Shown here piece by piece: positions 11,921 to 24,361 of a DNA stretch of 64,000 nt. Location of the stretch: positions 61,563,195 to 61,627,194 of the forward strand of contig CM023540.1 in the NCBI GenBank assembly GCA_013350335.1, given 5' to 3'. The position numbers and the translations under genes are program-made. The first letter of the stretch is position 1. Each line of letters starts with the position of its first letter. The stretch is from Chimonanthus salicifolius. Lineage: Eukaryota; Streptophyta; Magnoliopsida; Laurales; Calycanthaceae. A model generated the notes under the pieces. That model made no database searches and was not told the origin of the DNA. It worked only from the letters and a program-made list of their open reading frames with translations.

Positions 11921-12522
11921 AAATGAATTGGTATGGCTTCTAAAACTCCATTTGCTTAGTACTCTATAGTCTGTCATGAGCTCATCACAAACAGAGAGAG
12001 ACAATAGCAGGATTATTACTTTGTTAAACTTGTAAAATGATTTATACTTAGAACAAGTGGAGAAATAGAAATTAAGGAACAAACACCAAAATCATATAAA
12101 TTGGAAAAGGGCATGTGGTTAGCTTATGAAGATATATAGTTTTGATGTTTCAATGTAATGATGAATATCTTACAATGTTGTTTCTGCTATTTCAATGCTA
12201 TGAAGTTAGATTATGTTAATAAGATTTAATATTTTACTATCTTGGGAGATGGTGAATGATACTAGAGATTGTGTTAGATCAATCAAAAGAGCCTATAGGT
12301 CAGTTGCTAATGCTTATGTAACAACTCAAAATGTTGATTCATTTGGATTATGTTAATTAAGATTTAATATTTTGCTCTCTTGGGAGATGGTGAATGATAC
12401 TAGAGATTGTGTTAGATCAATGAAAAGAGCCTATAGGTCAGTCTCTAATGCTTATGTAACAACTCAAAATGTTGATTCATATCATGTCGCTATCTTGAAA
12501 AAGGAAAAACAAAATTGTTGAT

Positions 12523-12524
<2 letters not shown>

Positions 12525-12574
<50 letters not shown>
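12525..12574. repeat. (AT)25 microsatellite
   Basis: Fifty bases of perfect alternating AT. The corresponding tract is shorter in unit 2 (about 13827-13849) and only about eight bases in unit 3 (near 38209), so it expanded or contracted after duplication of the unit. Confidence 0.97.
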
Positions 12575-12576
<2 letters not shown>

Positions 12577-12796
12577 ACCAATTGATCGGCCATTGAGTTG
12601 TTGGGGGACCTTTAGGAAGGGAAATACATGCCTGATGAGCTGATTATGAACACTTGATCAATAAACATTAGTCTGGGCATTGCTCTAAACTTCTTTTATG
12701 TCGATAGTTGAGCCTATATAAGGGATGGCCCGTACATGGCCCAATTATGTGTGACCGAAAGAGCTAAATGACTCTCTCCTTGACCTGGCCTCCTAA

Positions 12797-13123
12797 ATGG
12801 AGGGAGTGACCTTCTCACACCCATTCTCACTTCTGATCCGGGCATTTGTGCTAGTGTTCTACAACACAAATAGGATCTTTACCATCTTCGATTGGTTGTT
12901 GAGAGAGATTGGGAAGGTGGATGAAGAATTCAGTTCTCAATGGAGATTGCAAATAGCGCGTGGTCTTGCCATTACCAACCTCATCCTTTGGTGCTACAAT
13001 CTCTTCAGGTTCTTGCTGTCTGTTTATTACCCTAGGGTTTTTAAGAAGCTATTATGGATACAAGACTTGAACCTCTTGGAATTTACTCTTTGGGCTATTT
13101 TTGAATTGTATGAATATATTTAG
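12797..13123 (+). CDS. Unrecognised 108-codon ORF in the tandem repeat
   Basis: The ORF begins MEGVTFSHPFSLLIRAFV and is rich in hydrophobic and aromatic residues, with possible membrane-like stretches near residues 8-25 and 58-80. A TATA box lies about 75 bp upstream, at 12713-12724. The copy in unit 2 (33078-33272) keeps the first 64 codons but has a TAG where unit 1 has TGG. It resembles no family I know. Since the unit is repetitive and one of its two readable copies is broken, it is more likely a chance ORF in an element leader than a gene. Confidence 0.2.
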   Translation: MEGVTFSHPFSLLIRAFVLVFYNTNRIFTIFDWLLREIGKVDEEFSSQWRLQIARGLAITNLILWCYNLFRFLLSVYYPRVFKKLLWIQDLNLLEFTLWAIFELYEYI

Positions 13124-14022
13124 GAGAAACTATTGAAAATTTTGCTAACAATGCAGTAGTAGAAATTTTTTATTAAAAACTATAGAAAGCCTTTCTCTAC
13201 TGTGGACAAGGTAGAAACTATTTTCTACCATGCAAGGGAAAAATAGTGGGGTGGCATGATGTCATCTATATACTATTTATCTTATCAAGAAATCATCAAA
13301 TACATTATTTGAGGAGAAATCCCTACTTTCCCCTTTGTTCTATCAATCCAAACAAACTTCAAGTGAATTGGTGTGGCTTCTAAAACTCGATATGCTTAGT
13401 ACTCGATAGTTTGTCATGAGCTCATCACAAGATACAGAAAGAGACAATAGCATGATTATTACTTTGTTAAACTTGTAAAATGATTTATATTTAGAACAAG
13501 TGGAGAAATCGAAATTAAGGAGCAAACACCAAAATCAATAGATTGGAAAAGGGCATGTGGTTAGCTTATGAAGATATATAGTTTTGATGTTTCAATGTAA
13601 TGAACGTATTAGAATGCTGCTTCTGCTATTTCAATGCTATGAAGTTGGATTACGTTAATAAGATTTAATATTTTGCTCTCTTGGGAGATGGTGAATGATA
13701 CTAGAGATTGTGTTAGATCAATGAAAAGAGCCTATAGGTCAGTCACTAATGCTTATGTAACAACTCAAAATGTTGATTCATATCATGTCGCTATCTCGAA
13801 AAAGGAAAAACAAAATTGTTGATTGATATATATATATATATATATATATTGACCAATTGATCGGCCATTGAGTTGTTGGGGAACCTTTATGAAGGGAAAT
13901 ACATGCCTGATGAGCTGATTATGAACACTTGATCAATAAACATTAGTCTGGGCATTGCTGTAAACTTCTTTTATGTTGATAGTTGAGCCTATATGAGGGA
14001 TGGCCCGTACATGGCCCAATTA
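13053..14022 (+). repeat. Tandem repeat unit 2, left part
   Basis: Collinear with unit 1 but lacking its internal 138-bp duplication and with a shorter AT tract. The TATA site of unit 1 is changed to CCTATATGAGGG at about 13988-13999. The unit is cut at 14022 by the Tekay insertion and resumes at 33024 after the duplicated AATTA. Confidence 0.85.
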
Positions 14023-15443
14023 TGTAACACCTCGGATTTTCAAGTTATAAATATTTATGGAGATTGCCATTTAATTTGTGAATTAATGGATATGGACCTT
14101 AGATGGGTAAGGTGTTGGTCAATTGCCCAATTAAGACCCAACGGATTGTGGATATGGTTCAATTGAATTAAATGGGTGAGATTTATTTAATTGGGTCAAG
14201 ATTGTCAATTGGGTCAAATGCCCAATTGGGACCCAATGGGTCATGGTTGATTTGGTTGATCACCAAGTAAGTTCAAGCTTAATTAAATTGGGGATGAATT
14301 AAGTTGGAAATGGAATCAAATAATTGAGTTGATTTTAAGTGAGTTAAGCGAGTTGAGTTAAAGAAACAAGTTGAGTGGAAGTTAATGGGACCTTGAACTT
14401 AAGTGAGTGGAGTGGGAAGGTGGATAGATGCATCTCACAAAGACCAAAACAAGGCTACACATTGGAGACATGGGAGTTTCATGTCATGGGATGAAACTCC
14501 AAATAGATCATTAATGGGGAGGTGGACGGTTTTGTTGATGTTACACAAGGATACACAAGGCACACGTTGGAGAGATGGAGGGTTTCCATCTCAAGATGGA
14601 AACCCAAGGGTCAAACGGTGGGAGTGTTTCATCTCATGGATGTAACCTCCAAAGGGAACATTAAGGAGGGAGGTGAAGGGGCATGGGAGTTACAAAAGGG
14701 CATCACCAAAGAACACCACCTTTGGCCGACCCTCATTAATCAAGAAAGGACTTTGGTTTCAACTCACTCTTTCCCTCTCTCTCTCTCGTGGCCGAATCAC
14801 TCCTCAAGGACAAAGGAAGGGCTGGATGACGTTCGGCCATGATGTATGGCCGAACCCCATCAAGGAATACAAACATGGTTATATGATTTTCAAGAGGAAG
14901 TGATGAACCATAGGGTTCGGCCATGTTGTATGGCCAAACCCCATGGAAGGAGATTAGTGATTTTTAATGATTTGAAGGATGAAGATCATAGATATATGTA
15001 TGAGAACCATCAAAGGATCAAACCATAGATGTATGATTCTTTTTAAAATAAAAATGAGGAACCATAGGGTTCGGCCATGCTGTATGGCCGAACCCCATGA
15101 AGGGAGGTTGTTGATTTTAAAAGGTTTTTGAGCATGAAAACCATGGAGGTATATTGTTGATGTTTAAAGGCTTTTAAGGGTGAGAATGATGGATAGTTGT
15201 TGGTAAATGTCAATGAATGGAAAATGATGAAAATCATGCAAAAATGTTAGTGATTTTAAATAAGGTTTAAATGTTATAAAATGATGACCTAAGTGTATGA
15301 TTAAACCCCCATGGAGGGACTTGTTTATGGACTTAAATATTGTAAATGATTTAATGGAGAGCATGGAAATGAGACATCATGGGTTCGGCCATGGTGTATG
15401 GCCTGAACCCCATGAACCATTTTAATGGGTCATTCATGGATCT
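14023..15443 (+). mobile_element. 5' LTR of the + Tekay element, first segment
   Basis: Matches the 3' LTR from 29780 onward nearly base for base, but lacks the stretch equivalent to about 30562-30889 (junction near 14805-14812). It therefore lacks the CT-rich leader end and the GGTAAGT site. Four GGTTCGGCC hairpins remain (about 14831, 14913, 15067, 15384). At 15443 it is cut by the minus-strand element after GGATCT, equivalent to about 31521 of the 3' LTR. Confidence 0.92.
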
Positions 15444-18400
15444 TGCAACGCCCCGCCCTTTCTCACTATCTTAGCTTTCCGAAAATCAGAGTCTATTTTT
15501 TTTTTTAAACAAAGAGTGATAAAAAGCGGGACGTCACGACACGAGCTAACTCCGAACTTCTAAAGTCCGACCTTTAACTGGCCAACCCTATGTGTACATG
15601 AACTAAGTCCATGAAAGCGGTTCACACATAACAATATAAACATGCGGAATTAAAATCATAACTGCGGAATTATAATAGAACCTAGTTCTATTCCATTTCA
15701 GATAGCAAAGTACGTCAAATCCTTAATCATCATTAACACAACATAATTATCCAAGTAAACATCCAACCATAGCAAATCATCTAAGTTATTACATGTCCGA
15801 AGTCTAGTTACTCAAATACAAGTCCATAAGTAACTTTAATAAAATATAATCCAATCTCCTATGTTTGGCCCTTTTCGTGTTCATCGTTCCCCTCGTTTCC
15901 TGTGTCAACCACTAGGGTAGAAGTAGGGCGTTAGAACAACGCGCCCAGTAGGTATTCCAATTAGGGCTAACACATGGTTAGTACAAAACATGCATATAAT
16001 AACAAAAAGTCCAAAAACCATATAAACTATGCCATGTCATGATGTCAAATGCAATGAGTCCCACCCATCACAAGTACATATAAGTACCCCCACATAGGTC
16101 TTCCAGACACCCCAACTGAGTGTGGTCCCTCCAGTTTCTCCCTGATGGAAAAGCACATCAAGATATCCCACATAGGTTTTTCGGACGCTCCGACGGAGTG
16201 TGGTCCCTCCGGTTACATATTCTTCACCCCATGCCATACATGAGATGCCAATGAAACACATGTTATTTTATATAATAAACATAGCATTAAAACCTCACAT
16301 TTGAAACACATCTTTTTCAACATAAATTCATCAAATAAGATAAAAACATTGTACATAAACCCATGGTTTCAAAGAGGTGGAATCCTACCAAAGACCACTA
16401 ACGTGTCCTTGCGCTTTCATCCGGTAACCTCTCACGATCGTACACACCTTGTGAGGTCCCGTTACCTTATAATATAGCAATCAATTAAAACCATTTCCCA
16501 TTTGATTTAACATTATGTTTAAGTCCATAAACCATTCCTCATGGGGTTCGGCCATACTCCATCGCTGAACCCATGATCCTTCACTTTCACCCTTTATTAC
16601 ATCCATGAGATTGCTTAATCTATGACTGTCCATTTTATTTAATCCAACATACATAAACCCTAAGTCCGTCAAACCTTCCCCATGGGGTTCGGCCACACAC
16701 CATGGCCGAACCCATGGTCTATTAATTTTACTTACTTACAATATTGCCATCCATGGCTACCATTCCATTATTCTAACCCTTCATTCATTAAAACCATATA
16801 TCATTCCCCATGTGGTTCGGCCATACACCTATGGCCGAACCCATAGTCTATCATTTTCACACTTATTTACATCGTTGCCGTTGTTTAAATCCATAATCAA
16901 AACATTCTTTATGGGGTTCGGCCATACACCATGGCCGAACCCATGATCTTTGATTTTTAACATTTATTACAATATTTCCATTACCTTATGTTTATGTCCA
17001 AAACCGATCCATAACATTGGTTCATGGGGTTCGGCCATGGTGATGTCTAACTTTCCAATTATAGCAATTCCCATTCTTGAATCCATAAATCAAGGTTCTT
17101 TCCTTTTTGAATCCACAAGTCCATAATTAGAAACTTTCTAATTTAATAAGCATCTTCCATGGGGTTGGCCGAACCCTATGGTTCAAAATCCTCCCTTTAA
17201 AAAAATCATTAAACAAAACCAATGTCTTTCCATTTAAACCCTTTAAAATCATAAATCTACATCTATGATTTTCATCTTTCAAGTCCATTAAAATAACTAA
17301 TATCCTTCATGGTTTTCATCCCTCCAAAAATCAAATACCATTACCAACAAACTCCCACGGGGTTCGGCCATACAACCTGGCCGACCCTATGGTCCATTAA
17401 TTCCTTTTTAAATCATATATCTAAGATTTCATCATTTGATGTTTCTCATTCATACATTCATCCAAACCTTTTAAAACCATACTAAATTATTAACCATCTT
17501 CCATTTAATCCCTTCAAAAGAATTGATATTCCTTCCATGGTTTGCAACCCATAAAAATAACCATGTCTTTCCATGGGGTTCGGCCATGCAATCATGGCCG
17601 AACCCAATGGTCCATCCTTTCCATTAAAAATACTCAAATCAACCCCCAATCTTCTTCCATGGGGTTCGGCCATACACCATGGCCGAACCCTATGGTTCCT
17701 TTCTTTTAAACAAAATTATCAAAATTACTTACCGGTTCCGTGACTCCTCCGGTTTTCCTTCGCTTGTTCTTGCTCTTCCAGTCCTTTTCCTCCTTAGCCT
17801 CTTTCCACTTCTTCTTGGTCTTTCCCACAGCCGAGAACACCTTCTTGTTGTTGTGTGTGTCGTGCACCCTTGCTGCCCTTCTTTTATAAAAAATCCACAT
17901 GGTACAATAGCAATTGCCGTGTGCCCTTTGCTTAATTTTTGGGTGTGCCATGCGCCCTTTGTTCTCTCCTTTTATCACTTCCAATTGGTCCCAATTTAGA
18001 AGGTGTCATGCGCTCCTTCTTCCTTTATTAAACTCCAATTGGTCCAAATTTAGAAGGTGCCATGCGCCCCTTCTTCCTTTATTAATCTCCAATTGGTCCC
18101 AATTTAGAAGGTGCCATGCGCCCCTTCTTTTAGCCATTGCCTTAATGCCATTCTTAAATTAGGAAAGGCCCCTTTTTAAATGATCTTATGCGCCTAACCT
18201 TGGATACGGAAATCCCTATACACGGCCAAGGCAATCTATCTTTATTTAGTAATCCCCTTATGCGCATATTCATGGATATGCAAATCTTCATACACGGCCA
18301 TGCAACTCCTAAAATCTTTCCATGTTCCCTCTATGCGTGTGTGTCATCCTCATCTAGATGTGTGGCCCATTTAATTTTATTGAAACCAAATCCACACTCC

Positions 18401-18522
18401 GTTGGGTCTTAATTGGGCAATGACCCAACACTTTTACCCATATAAGGTTCATATCTAATAATTCATCAATTAAATGGGTAATTTTCATATATATTAATAA
18501 CTTGGAAAACCGGAGTGTTACA
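15444..18522 (-). mobile_element. 3' LTR of the nested minus-strand Tekay element, 3.08 kb
   Basis: Full-length LTR. Read on the minus strand: U3 with CCCAATTAAGACCCAACGG motifs and four CATGCGC-flanked phrases repeated about every 55 bp (18180-17950), leader, CCG|GTAAGT donor-like site (17732-17727), hairpin array (17690-16543), GTAGGATTCCACC box (about 16380), GC-rich CTCCGTCGGAGCGTCCG repeats (16210-16090), GCGTTG...CTAACGCCC box (about 15925-15945), ACACAG acceptor-like site (15901) and the CCGCCC terminal block. It starts with TGC instead of TGT, one substitution. Confidence 0.92.
16543..17690 (-). repeat. GGTTCGGCC hairpin array, nested Tekay LTR
   Basis: Hairpins with arms GGTTCGGCCAT and ATGGCCGAACC at 16543, 16684, 16813, 16913, 17359, 17575 and 17661, a half-copy at 17026, and a copy at 17158-17175 in which the loop and most of one arm are gone. 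The spacing of 100-220 bp is filled by unrelated AT-rich sequence. Confidence 0.95.
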
Positions 18523-18543
18523 ATACAACCCTCTTTTTAAACT
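18523..18543 (-). other. Polypurine tract of the nested Tekay element
   Basis: Minus strand TTTAAAAAGAGGGTTGTAT abuts the 3' LTR. The + element has the same tract at 29761-29779. It is the plus-strand DNA primer site of reverse transcription. Confidence 0.85.
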
Positions 18544-18582
18544 TTTCGTCCCGAAAATCGAGTGAAGTAAGGTTTCAAATAT

Positions 18583-21500
18583 TTACATAAATAGCACAGG
18601 ATGAGCTGTTCTCATTTCCGACTCAAGTTCCCAAGTGGCTTCCTCAATGCCATGTCGATCCCATACCACCTTGACAAACTGGATTGCTCGGTTCCGTAAT
18701 ACCCTTTGTTCTGTGTCCACCATTCAGATAGGCTTTTCAACATATGTCACGTCACTTTGGACCTCTATGTCTTGTATGTTCAGTACATGAGAGGGATCAG
18801 GATTGTACGTCCTCAACATCCATATATGGAACACATCGTGCAAGGATGCCAACTGTGATGGGAGTGCCAATTGATAAGCCACGTCTCCCATCCTTCTTAT
18901 GATTGAAAACGTTCCTACATATTTTGGTGACAGTTTTCCCTTCTTTCCAAATTTCATGTGTCCCTTTCATTGCGAGACTTTTAAGAACACCATGTCTCCC
19001 ACTTCAAATTCAAGGAACCTCCTCCTCTTGTCAGCATAGCTCTTCTGACGACTTTGCGTAGTCAATAGATGCTGCCATATCAACTGTATCTGTGCTGTAG
19101 TCTCTGTAACCAACTCAGGTCCAATAAGTGCAGACTCACCGGCCTCTGTCCAGCACACTGGTGATGCCTCGAATGGAGCCATCTGGAGGCATGCCTGGTA
19201 ACCGTTGTTGTATGAGAATTCTACCAACGGCAAGTGATCCTCCCATCCACCCTTGAAATCTAGCATACATGCTCTCAGCATATCCTCCAATGTTTGTATT
19301 GTCCTCTTAGACTGTCCATCACTCTGTGGATGGAATGTTGTGCTCGTCAGTAGGTCTGTTCCCATGGCCGACTGCATACTTTGCCATACTCTGCCGGTGA
19401 ATCGACCATCTCTGTCAGACACAATAGTCCGAGGAATACCATGCAATCTAATGATATCCTTAATATACCGCCGACCCAAAGTCTCAGATGAGTCTGTCAT
19501 CTTAATGGGAATGAAATGTGCAGACTTGGTCAATCGGTCTACCACGACCTATATCGCATCGTTGCCTTTGAAGATCTTGGCAACCCTGTCACAAAATCCA
19601 TGGAGATGTGCTCCCATTTCCATTCCGGCACTGGTAAGGGTTTGAGTAACCCTGGTGGCTTCTGATGTTCTGTCTTAACCTGCTAACACGATAAGCAATG
19701 AGCCACAAATTCTGCCACATCTCTTTTGAGTCCGTGATGTCTCTTTAGGTCGTGATACATCTTAGTGCTGTCCGGATGAGTAGAGAGTTTAGTCTGATGT
19801 GCCTCAATCAACAACTCTTTTCTGCAGTTCTTAGGCACATATATCCTTCCTCAGAATACAAGACCCTGTCCAGGTCGTAATTCCCATTCCGGTATGACTT
19901 CACCAGTAGACATCTTGGCCCATATCTCCTCCACTTTCGGGTCTGTCCGCTGTTCCTGTTCAATCTTGGTAACCATGTTGGACCGTATGATCAAATTGTA
20001 CATACTCCCATGGTTATTTATATGTAAATGGAACTCTCGTATGGTATTTAGCATCTCCCATTCTGTCTTGATCAAACATGCCACTAATGCATGTGATATG
20101 CGACTGAGGGCATCTGCCACCTTGTTCTCCTTGCCAGGGTGATAACGAAGTGCGAACTCATAATCCTGTAGATATTCCATCCATCTGCGCTGCCTCAGGT
20201 TGAGCTTTTTCTAATCAAACAAGTATTTCAAGCTCTTATGATCTGAAAACACTTCAAATTTCTCACCATATAAATAATGTCTCTAGCTTTTGAGAGCGAA
20301 GACCACTGCAGCGAGTTCAAGATCGTGCATAGGATAGAGGCGTTCATGTATTTTCAATTATCTTGAACCATAAGCCACCACACAATGACTTTGACTGAGT
20401 GAACACCCCAGTCCCTCTCCTAAAGCATCGTAATATACCTCATAACTCTTGCCTCTTTCCGGTAAAATTAAAATAGGAGTTGTTGTAAGTCTCTCCTTAA
20501 ATTCTTCAAATCTTTGATTGCACAGATCTGACCACTCATATTTGACTCCTTTCTGAGTGAGTCGAGTAAGTGGAGATGCAATTTTTGAGAAGCCCATGAT
20601 AAACTTCCGATAGTAGCCAGCCAATCCCAGAAAGCTACGGATCTCAGTCACATTTTTTGGTGATTTCCAATCTCTTACCGCCGCCACCTTGCCTTGATCC
20701 ACTGCTATACCTTCTGCTGATATAACATGCCCCAAAAAGTTAACTCAGATAACCAAAATTCACATTTACTAGCTTTAGGATATAGTTTGTTCTTCCTCAA
20801 AGTGTCCAGAACTATCCTTAGGTGCTCAACATGTTCTTATTTACTTTTGGAATAGATCAGGATGTCATCAATAAATACAATAGCAAATTGATCCAAGTGA
20901 GGACGGAAGATCCTGTTCATTAAATCCATGAACACAGCCGGTACGTTGGTGAGTCCAAACTGCATGACTACAAACTCAAAGAGTCCATACCGCATTCTGA
21001 ATGTTGTCTTCTCTATGTCCTCCTCCCGGATTTGATGGTATCCGGAATTAGGTCAATCTTAGAGAAATGACTGGAACCTCTAAGTTGATCAAATAAATCA
21101 TCGATCCTGGGTAGAGGGTACTTATTTCTGACCTACAGCTTGTTCAGTTTTCGGTAATCCACACGCATACGGAGTGAACCATCCTTCTTCTTCACAAATA
21201 AAACCGGAGCTCCCCAAGCCGATGTACTATTCCGGATGCAACCCAGTCTGAGCAGTTCATCAATCTGCTTCTTTAATTCGAACATCTCTGCTGGTGCCAT
21301 CCGGTAGTGTGGTAATGACACAAGTGAAGTGCCAGGATACAGCTTGATTTCAAAATTAATCTCCCTCAGGGAAGGTAAGCTAGGGAGTTCCTTTGGAAAT
21401 ACGTCTGCATAGTCCTTTACTATTGCCGAAAGTTCAGCTACCGGTGCCTTGTTGATTTGGATACTGTTCAAGACCAGATGATTCAACCCTTCATGCAGTC

Positions 21501-23072
21501 CGCTTTGTTTGTCAGTACGCACCACATGTTGTTTTCCTTCGGGTGGCCAAAATGTCAGCCTGCGGCGATAGCACTCAATATTGGCCTGAAATGTAGCCAA
21601 CCAATCCATGCCGAACATAATATCATACTGTGTCATATAGAGTACCAAATAGTTGAACTCAAATCTAAGTCCAGCGAGTTCAGTATTCACTGTTGTGCAT
21701 ATAATCCCCAATGATGTGTCTCTGACGGGGGATACAATGGTGAGTGATGTGGACAGTTTTTGTATTAAAGTTCCAGTTGCAGATATAAATGCAGCAGATA
21801 TGAAAGAGTGGGATGGTCTAGAATCAAATAAAACAAAGGCGTATGAACTACTGACTACTGCCATACCTTGAATCACAAAGTGATCCTCTGCTACTGGAGG
21901 TGCTAAGGTAAATAATCGTCCAGATCCTGTAGGCGCCCGTCCCGCCTGGTTAAATGTCCTGCCTCCTCATGAATTAGCTGGCCTAGCTGGTGGGCGAAAT
22001 GAACCCCTGGAATTAGAGGATTTGTTGAGTTGTGGACATTCCCTCTTAAAATGGCCTGGCTGATCACAATGGAGGCAGTTGCTCACCCCTCTGGGAGCCT
22101 GAGTGACTGATGCAGATGGGGAGGGATGATTGGGACGAAAGCCCCCTGTTGACCCAATGGATGGTGAGGGTCTGCTAAAGTTCGGCTGGAACCACTTGTT
22201 GGGCTGAAATGTACCTCTCCCACTCTGAGCTCGGCGGTTGTCAAAACGCACCAACTCAGCCATCTCTTAATCTGCTATAGTGGCCCTGTTGACCACCTCT
22301 GCTAAAGTAGCTGCCTTGAATATGGTTACCTTGGCCCTAATGCTTGGCCGAAGGCCTCGCTCAAATTTGTGTGCCCTTCGATACTCTGTATCCACCATAT
22401 GAAATGCATATACAGACAAACTGAGAAACTCCTGGTGGTACTCTGCCACCGTCATGGTACCTTGTACCAAAGATAGAAAAGCTTGAGTCTGGCGCTCTTT
22501 CTCCTCCTCAGGGAAATAATGGTCCAGGAAGGTAGCTGAGAACTGATCCCAAGTCATTGCAGTCCTCTCTCCTTACGGAAGAAATGTTTGCTGCTTCTCT
22601 ACCACTTCCCACCATTTACCGGCATCATCGATCAGTTGTGATGTGGCCAGTAAAATCTTATCAGCATGACTCAAAATCTTGAGTAGGGTCAGGATCTGAG
22701 TGATCTTTTTCAGCCAATTTTCCGCTCCGACAGCCCCTTCTTTCCCTTGAAGTAAGGAGGGCACCATTGCTGGAAGTCCCTGACCATGCTCCTGTCAATG
22801 GTCTCATTGGTGATTCCATTCCCGTTCAAGTGTTGTTGAAGCACCGAAGTGACCACTGCTTTAACCAAGCTTTGTAGTTCAGGAGGCACCACCGGTATAC
22901 TCACGCTGCTTTGTTCCTCTTCCTCTTGGTGGGATGGTTGTTCTTCCTCATGTCGAGATTGTCGTTCCTCCTCTTTATGTTGAGATTTTTCTACCTCCCT
23001 TTCATGTTGAGAGGTTTCTACCTCATTTTCCTTCCTTTTCTGGTTTTGTCGAGTATTCATCTTTGGAGGCAT
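18583..23072 (-). pseudogene. Tekay gag-pol polyprotein, broken (nested element)
   Basis: Reads from MPPKMNTRQNQKRKENE (23072) to a TAA at 18585-18583. Gag: a charged E/Q/H-rich N-terminus, then VVPPELQSLVKAVVTS, a frameshift near 22750, GKWWEVVEKQ, FSATFLDHYFPEEEKE, and an intact zinc knuckle CLHCDQPGHFKREC (about 22080-22039). Protease: [11 protein letters not shown] at about 21820, with R where aspartic proteases have G. RT starts near 21320 ([20 protein letters not shown] at 21190-21131), is frameshifted near 21130-20740 and resumes [17 protein letters not shown]. RNase H remnants ([15 protein letters not shown]) lie near 20430. Integrase has [24 protein letters not shown] and HPQSDGQSKRT (19545-18967). 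A GPF-type module (YVGTFSIIRRMGDVAYQL) and a chromodomain (FVKVVWDRHGIEEATWELES) end it. Stops include a TAG at a conserved Trp and a TGA at a conserved Arg codon. Confidence 0.95.
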
Positions 23073-23328
23073 CTTTCCCTAAACCATTAAAAAACATCAT
23101 GACTTAGTTTTCATCCTAAAGTTTGTATTCTCTACTTTTGGGGAAATTTCCAAATAAGCACTCTTGATTTTTCTTTGTTTTTAGAGAAATATATCCGATT
23201 TTGCTATGTTGGATAATCCAATTATTTTGACAGTACTTCCTTTGCTATCATCCATTGAGTGTAACGAAGTAAACTAATGGACGAGGGACGGATTAATTTA
23301 CTCCAAAAGATTCAATCTTTCTGGTTCG

Positions 23329-23340
23329 CTTTGATACCAA
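23329..23340 (-). other. Primer-binding site, initiator Met-tRNA (nested element)
   Basis: Minus strand TGGTATCAAAGC, one base inside the 5' LTR edge at 23342. It is identical to the site at 24869-24880 of the + element. Confidence 0.93.
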
Positions 23341-23341
23341 C

Positions 23342-24361
23342 TGTAACACCCCCCCTTTCTCACTCTCTTAGCTTTCCGAAAATCAAAGTCTATTTTTTTT
23401 TTTAAACAAAAAGTGATAGAGAACGGGACGTCACGACGCGAGGTAAGTCCGAACTTCTAAAGTCCGACCCTTAACTGGCCAACCCTATGTGTACATGGAC
23501 TAAGTCCATGAAAACGGTTCACACATAACAATATAAACATGCGGAATTAAAATCATAACTGCGGAATTATAATAGAACCTAGTTCTATTCCATTTCAGAA
23601 AGCAAAGTACGTCAAATCCTTAATCATCATTAACACAACATAATTATCCAAGTAGACATCAACCATAGCAAATCATCTAAGTTATTACATGTTCGAAGTC
23701 TAGTTACTCAAATATAAGTCCATAAGTAACTTTAATAAAATATAATCCAATCACATATCCAAGCTCCTATGCTTGGCCCTTTTCGTGTTCATCGCTTCCC
23801 TCGTTTCCTATGTCAACCACTAGGGTAGAAGTAGGGCGTTAGAACAACGCGCCCAGTAGGTATTCCAATTAGGGCTAACACATGGTTAGTACAAAACATG
23901 CATAAAATAACATAAAGTCCAAAAACCAAATAAACCATGCCATGTCATGATGTCAAATGCAATGAGTCCCACCCATCACAAGTACATATATGTACCCCCA
24001 CATAGGTCTTTCAGACGCCCCGACGGAGTGTGGCCTCTCCAGTTTCTTCCTGATGGAAAAGCACATCAAGATATCCCACATAGGTTTTTCGGACGCTTCG
24101 ACGGAGTGTGGTCCCTCCGGTTACATATTCTTCACCCCATGCCATACATGAGATGCCAATGAAACACATGCTATTTTATATAATAAACATAGCATTAAAA
24201 CCTCACATTTGAAACACATCCTTTTCAACATAAATTCATCAAATAAGATAAAAACATTGTACATAAACCCATGGTTTCAAAGAGGTGGAATCCTACCAAA
24301 GACCACTAACGTGTCCTTGTGCTTTCGTCCGGTAACCGCTCACGATCGTACACAGCTTGTG
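23342..24361 (-). mobile_element. Truncated 5' LTR of the nested Tekay element
   Basis: Matches 15444 to about 16460 of its 3' LTR with scattered substitutions and small indels, then stops after the CGATCGTACACA box. U3, leader and all hairpins are gone. The breakpoint lies within ACCTACTTGTCACGTTG, where the outer LTR has ACCTACTGGGCACGTTG. Confidence 0.9.

Larger units (their letters stand above)
11621..13052 (+). repeat. Tandem repeat unit 1 (about 1.43 kb)
   Basis: The phrase starting TATGGATACAAGACTTGAAC occurs at 11622, 13053 and 33334. The sequence between copies is collinear: a MITE-like piece, AT-rich sequence, an (AT)n tract, a segment with a TATA box (CCTATATAAGGG, about 12713-12724) and a short ORF. 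Unit 1 also has an internal direct duplication of about 138 bp (12211-12348 and 12349-12480). Its left end is cut by the Copia LTR. The array is the pre-insertion ground into which the large Tekay elements fell. A TGTTGGGGGACC near 12599 resembles an LTR start, so the unit may itself derive from a short LTR element. Confidence 0.75.
15444..24361 (-). mobile_element. Minus-strand Tekay element nested in the + element's 5' LTR
   Basis: 3' LTR 15444-18522 (TGCAACGCCCCGCCC to CGGAGTGTTACA on the + strand), polypurine tract, broken gag-pol 18583-23072, primer-binding site 23329-23340, then a 5' LTR beginning at 23342. Only about 1.02 kb of that 5' LTR is present. Near 24361 the sequence switches to the outer element's LTR about 1 kb further on than where it left off. 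The right LTR end, the right TSD and about 1 kb of the host LTR were therefore lost in one deletion. Coding and LTR sequence are close to the outer element: same family, opposite orientation. Confidence 0.92.

Noticed and set aside
12632..12660. CTGATGAG resembling a hammerhead ribozyme core
   Set aside because: No GAAA box after a closing stem and no helix I or III can be formed; the same is true of the CTGATGA at 4705 and 37276.
16481..17699. Several short ORFs beginning MAEPHG or MAEPYG, as a possible peptide family
   Set aside because: They are the hairpin arm ATGGCCGAACCCCATG translated in frame; they occur on both strands and stop soon outside the arm.
19253..19645. 130-codon + strand ORF opposite integrase
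   Set aside because: Antisense shadow of the integrase core, whose domain motifs are on the minus strand.
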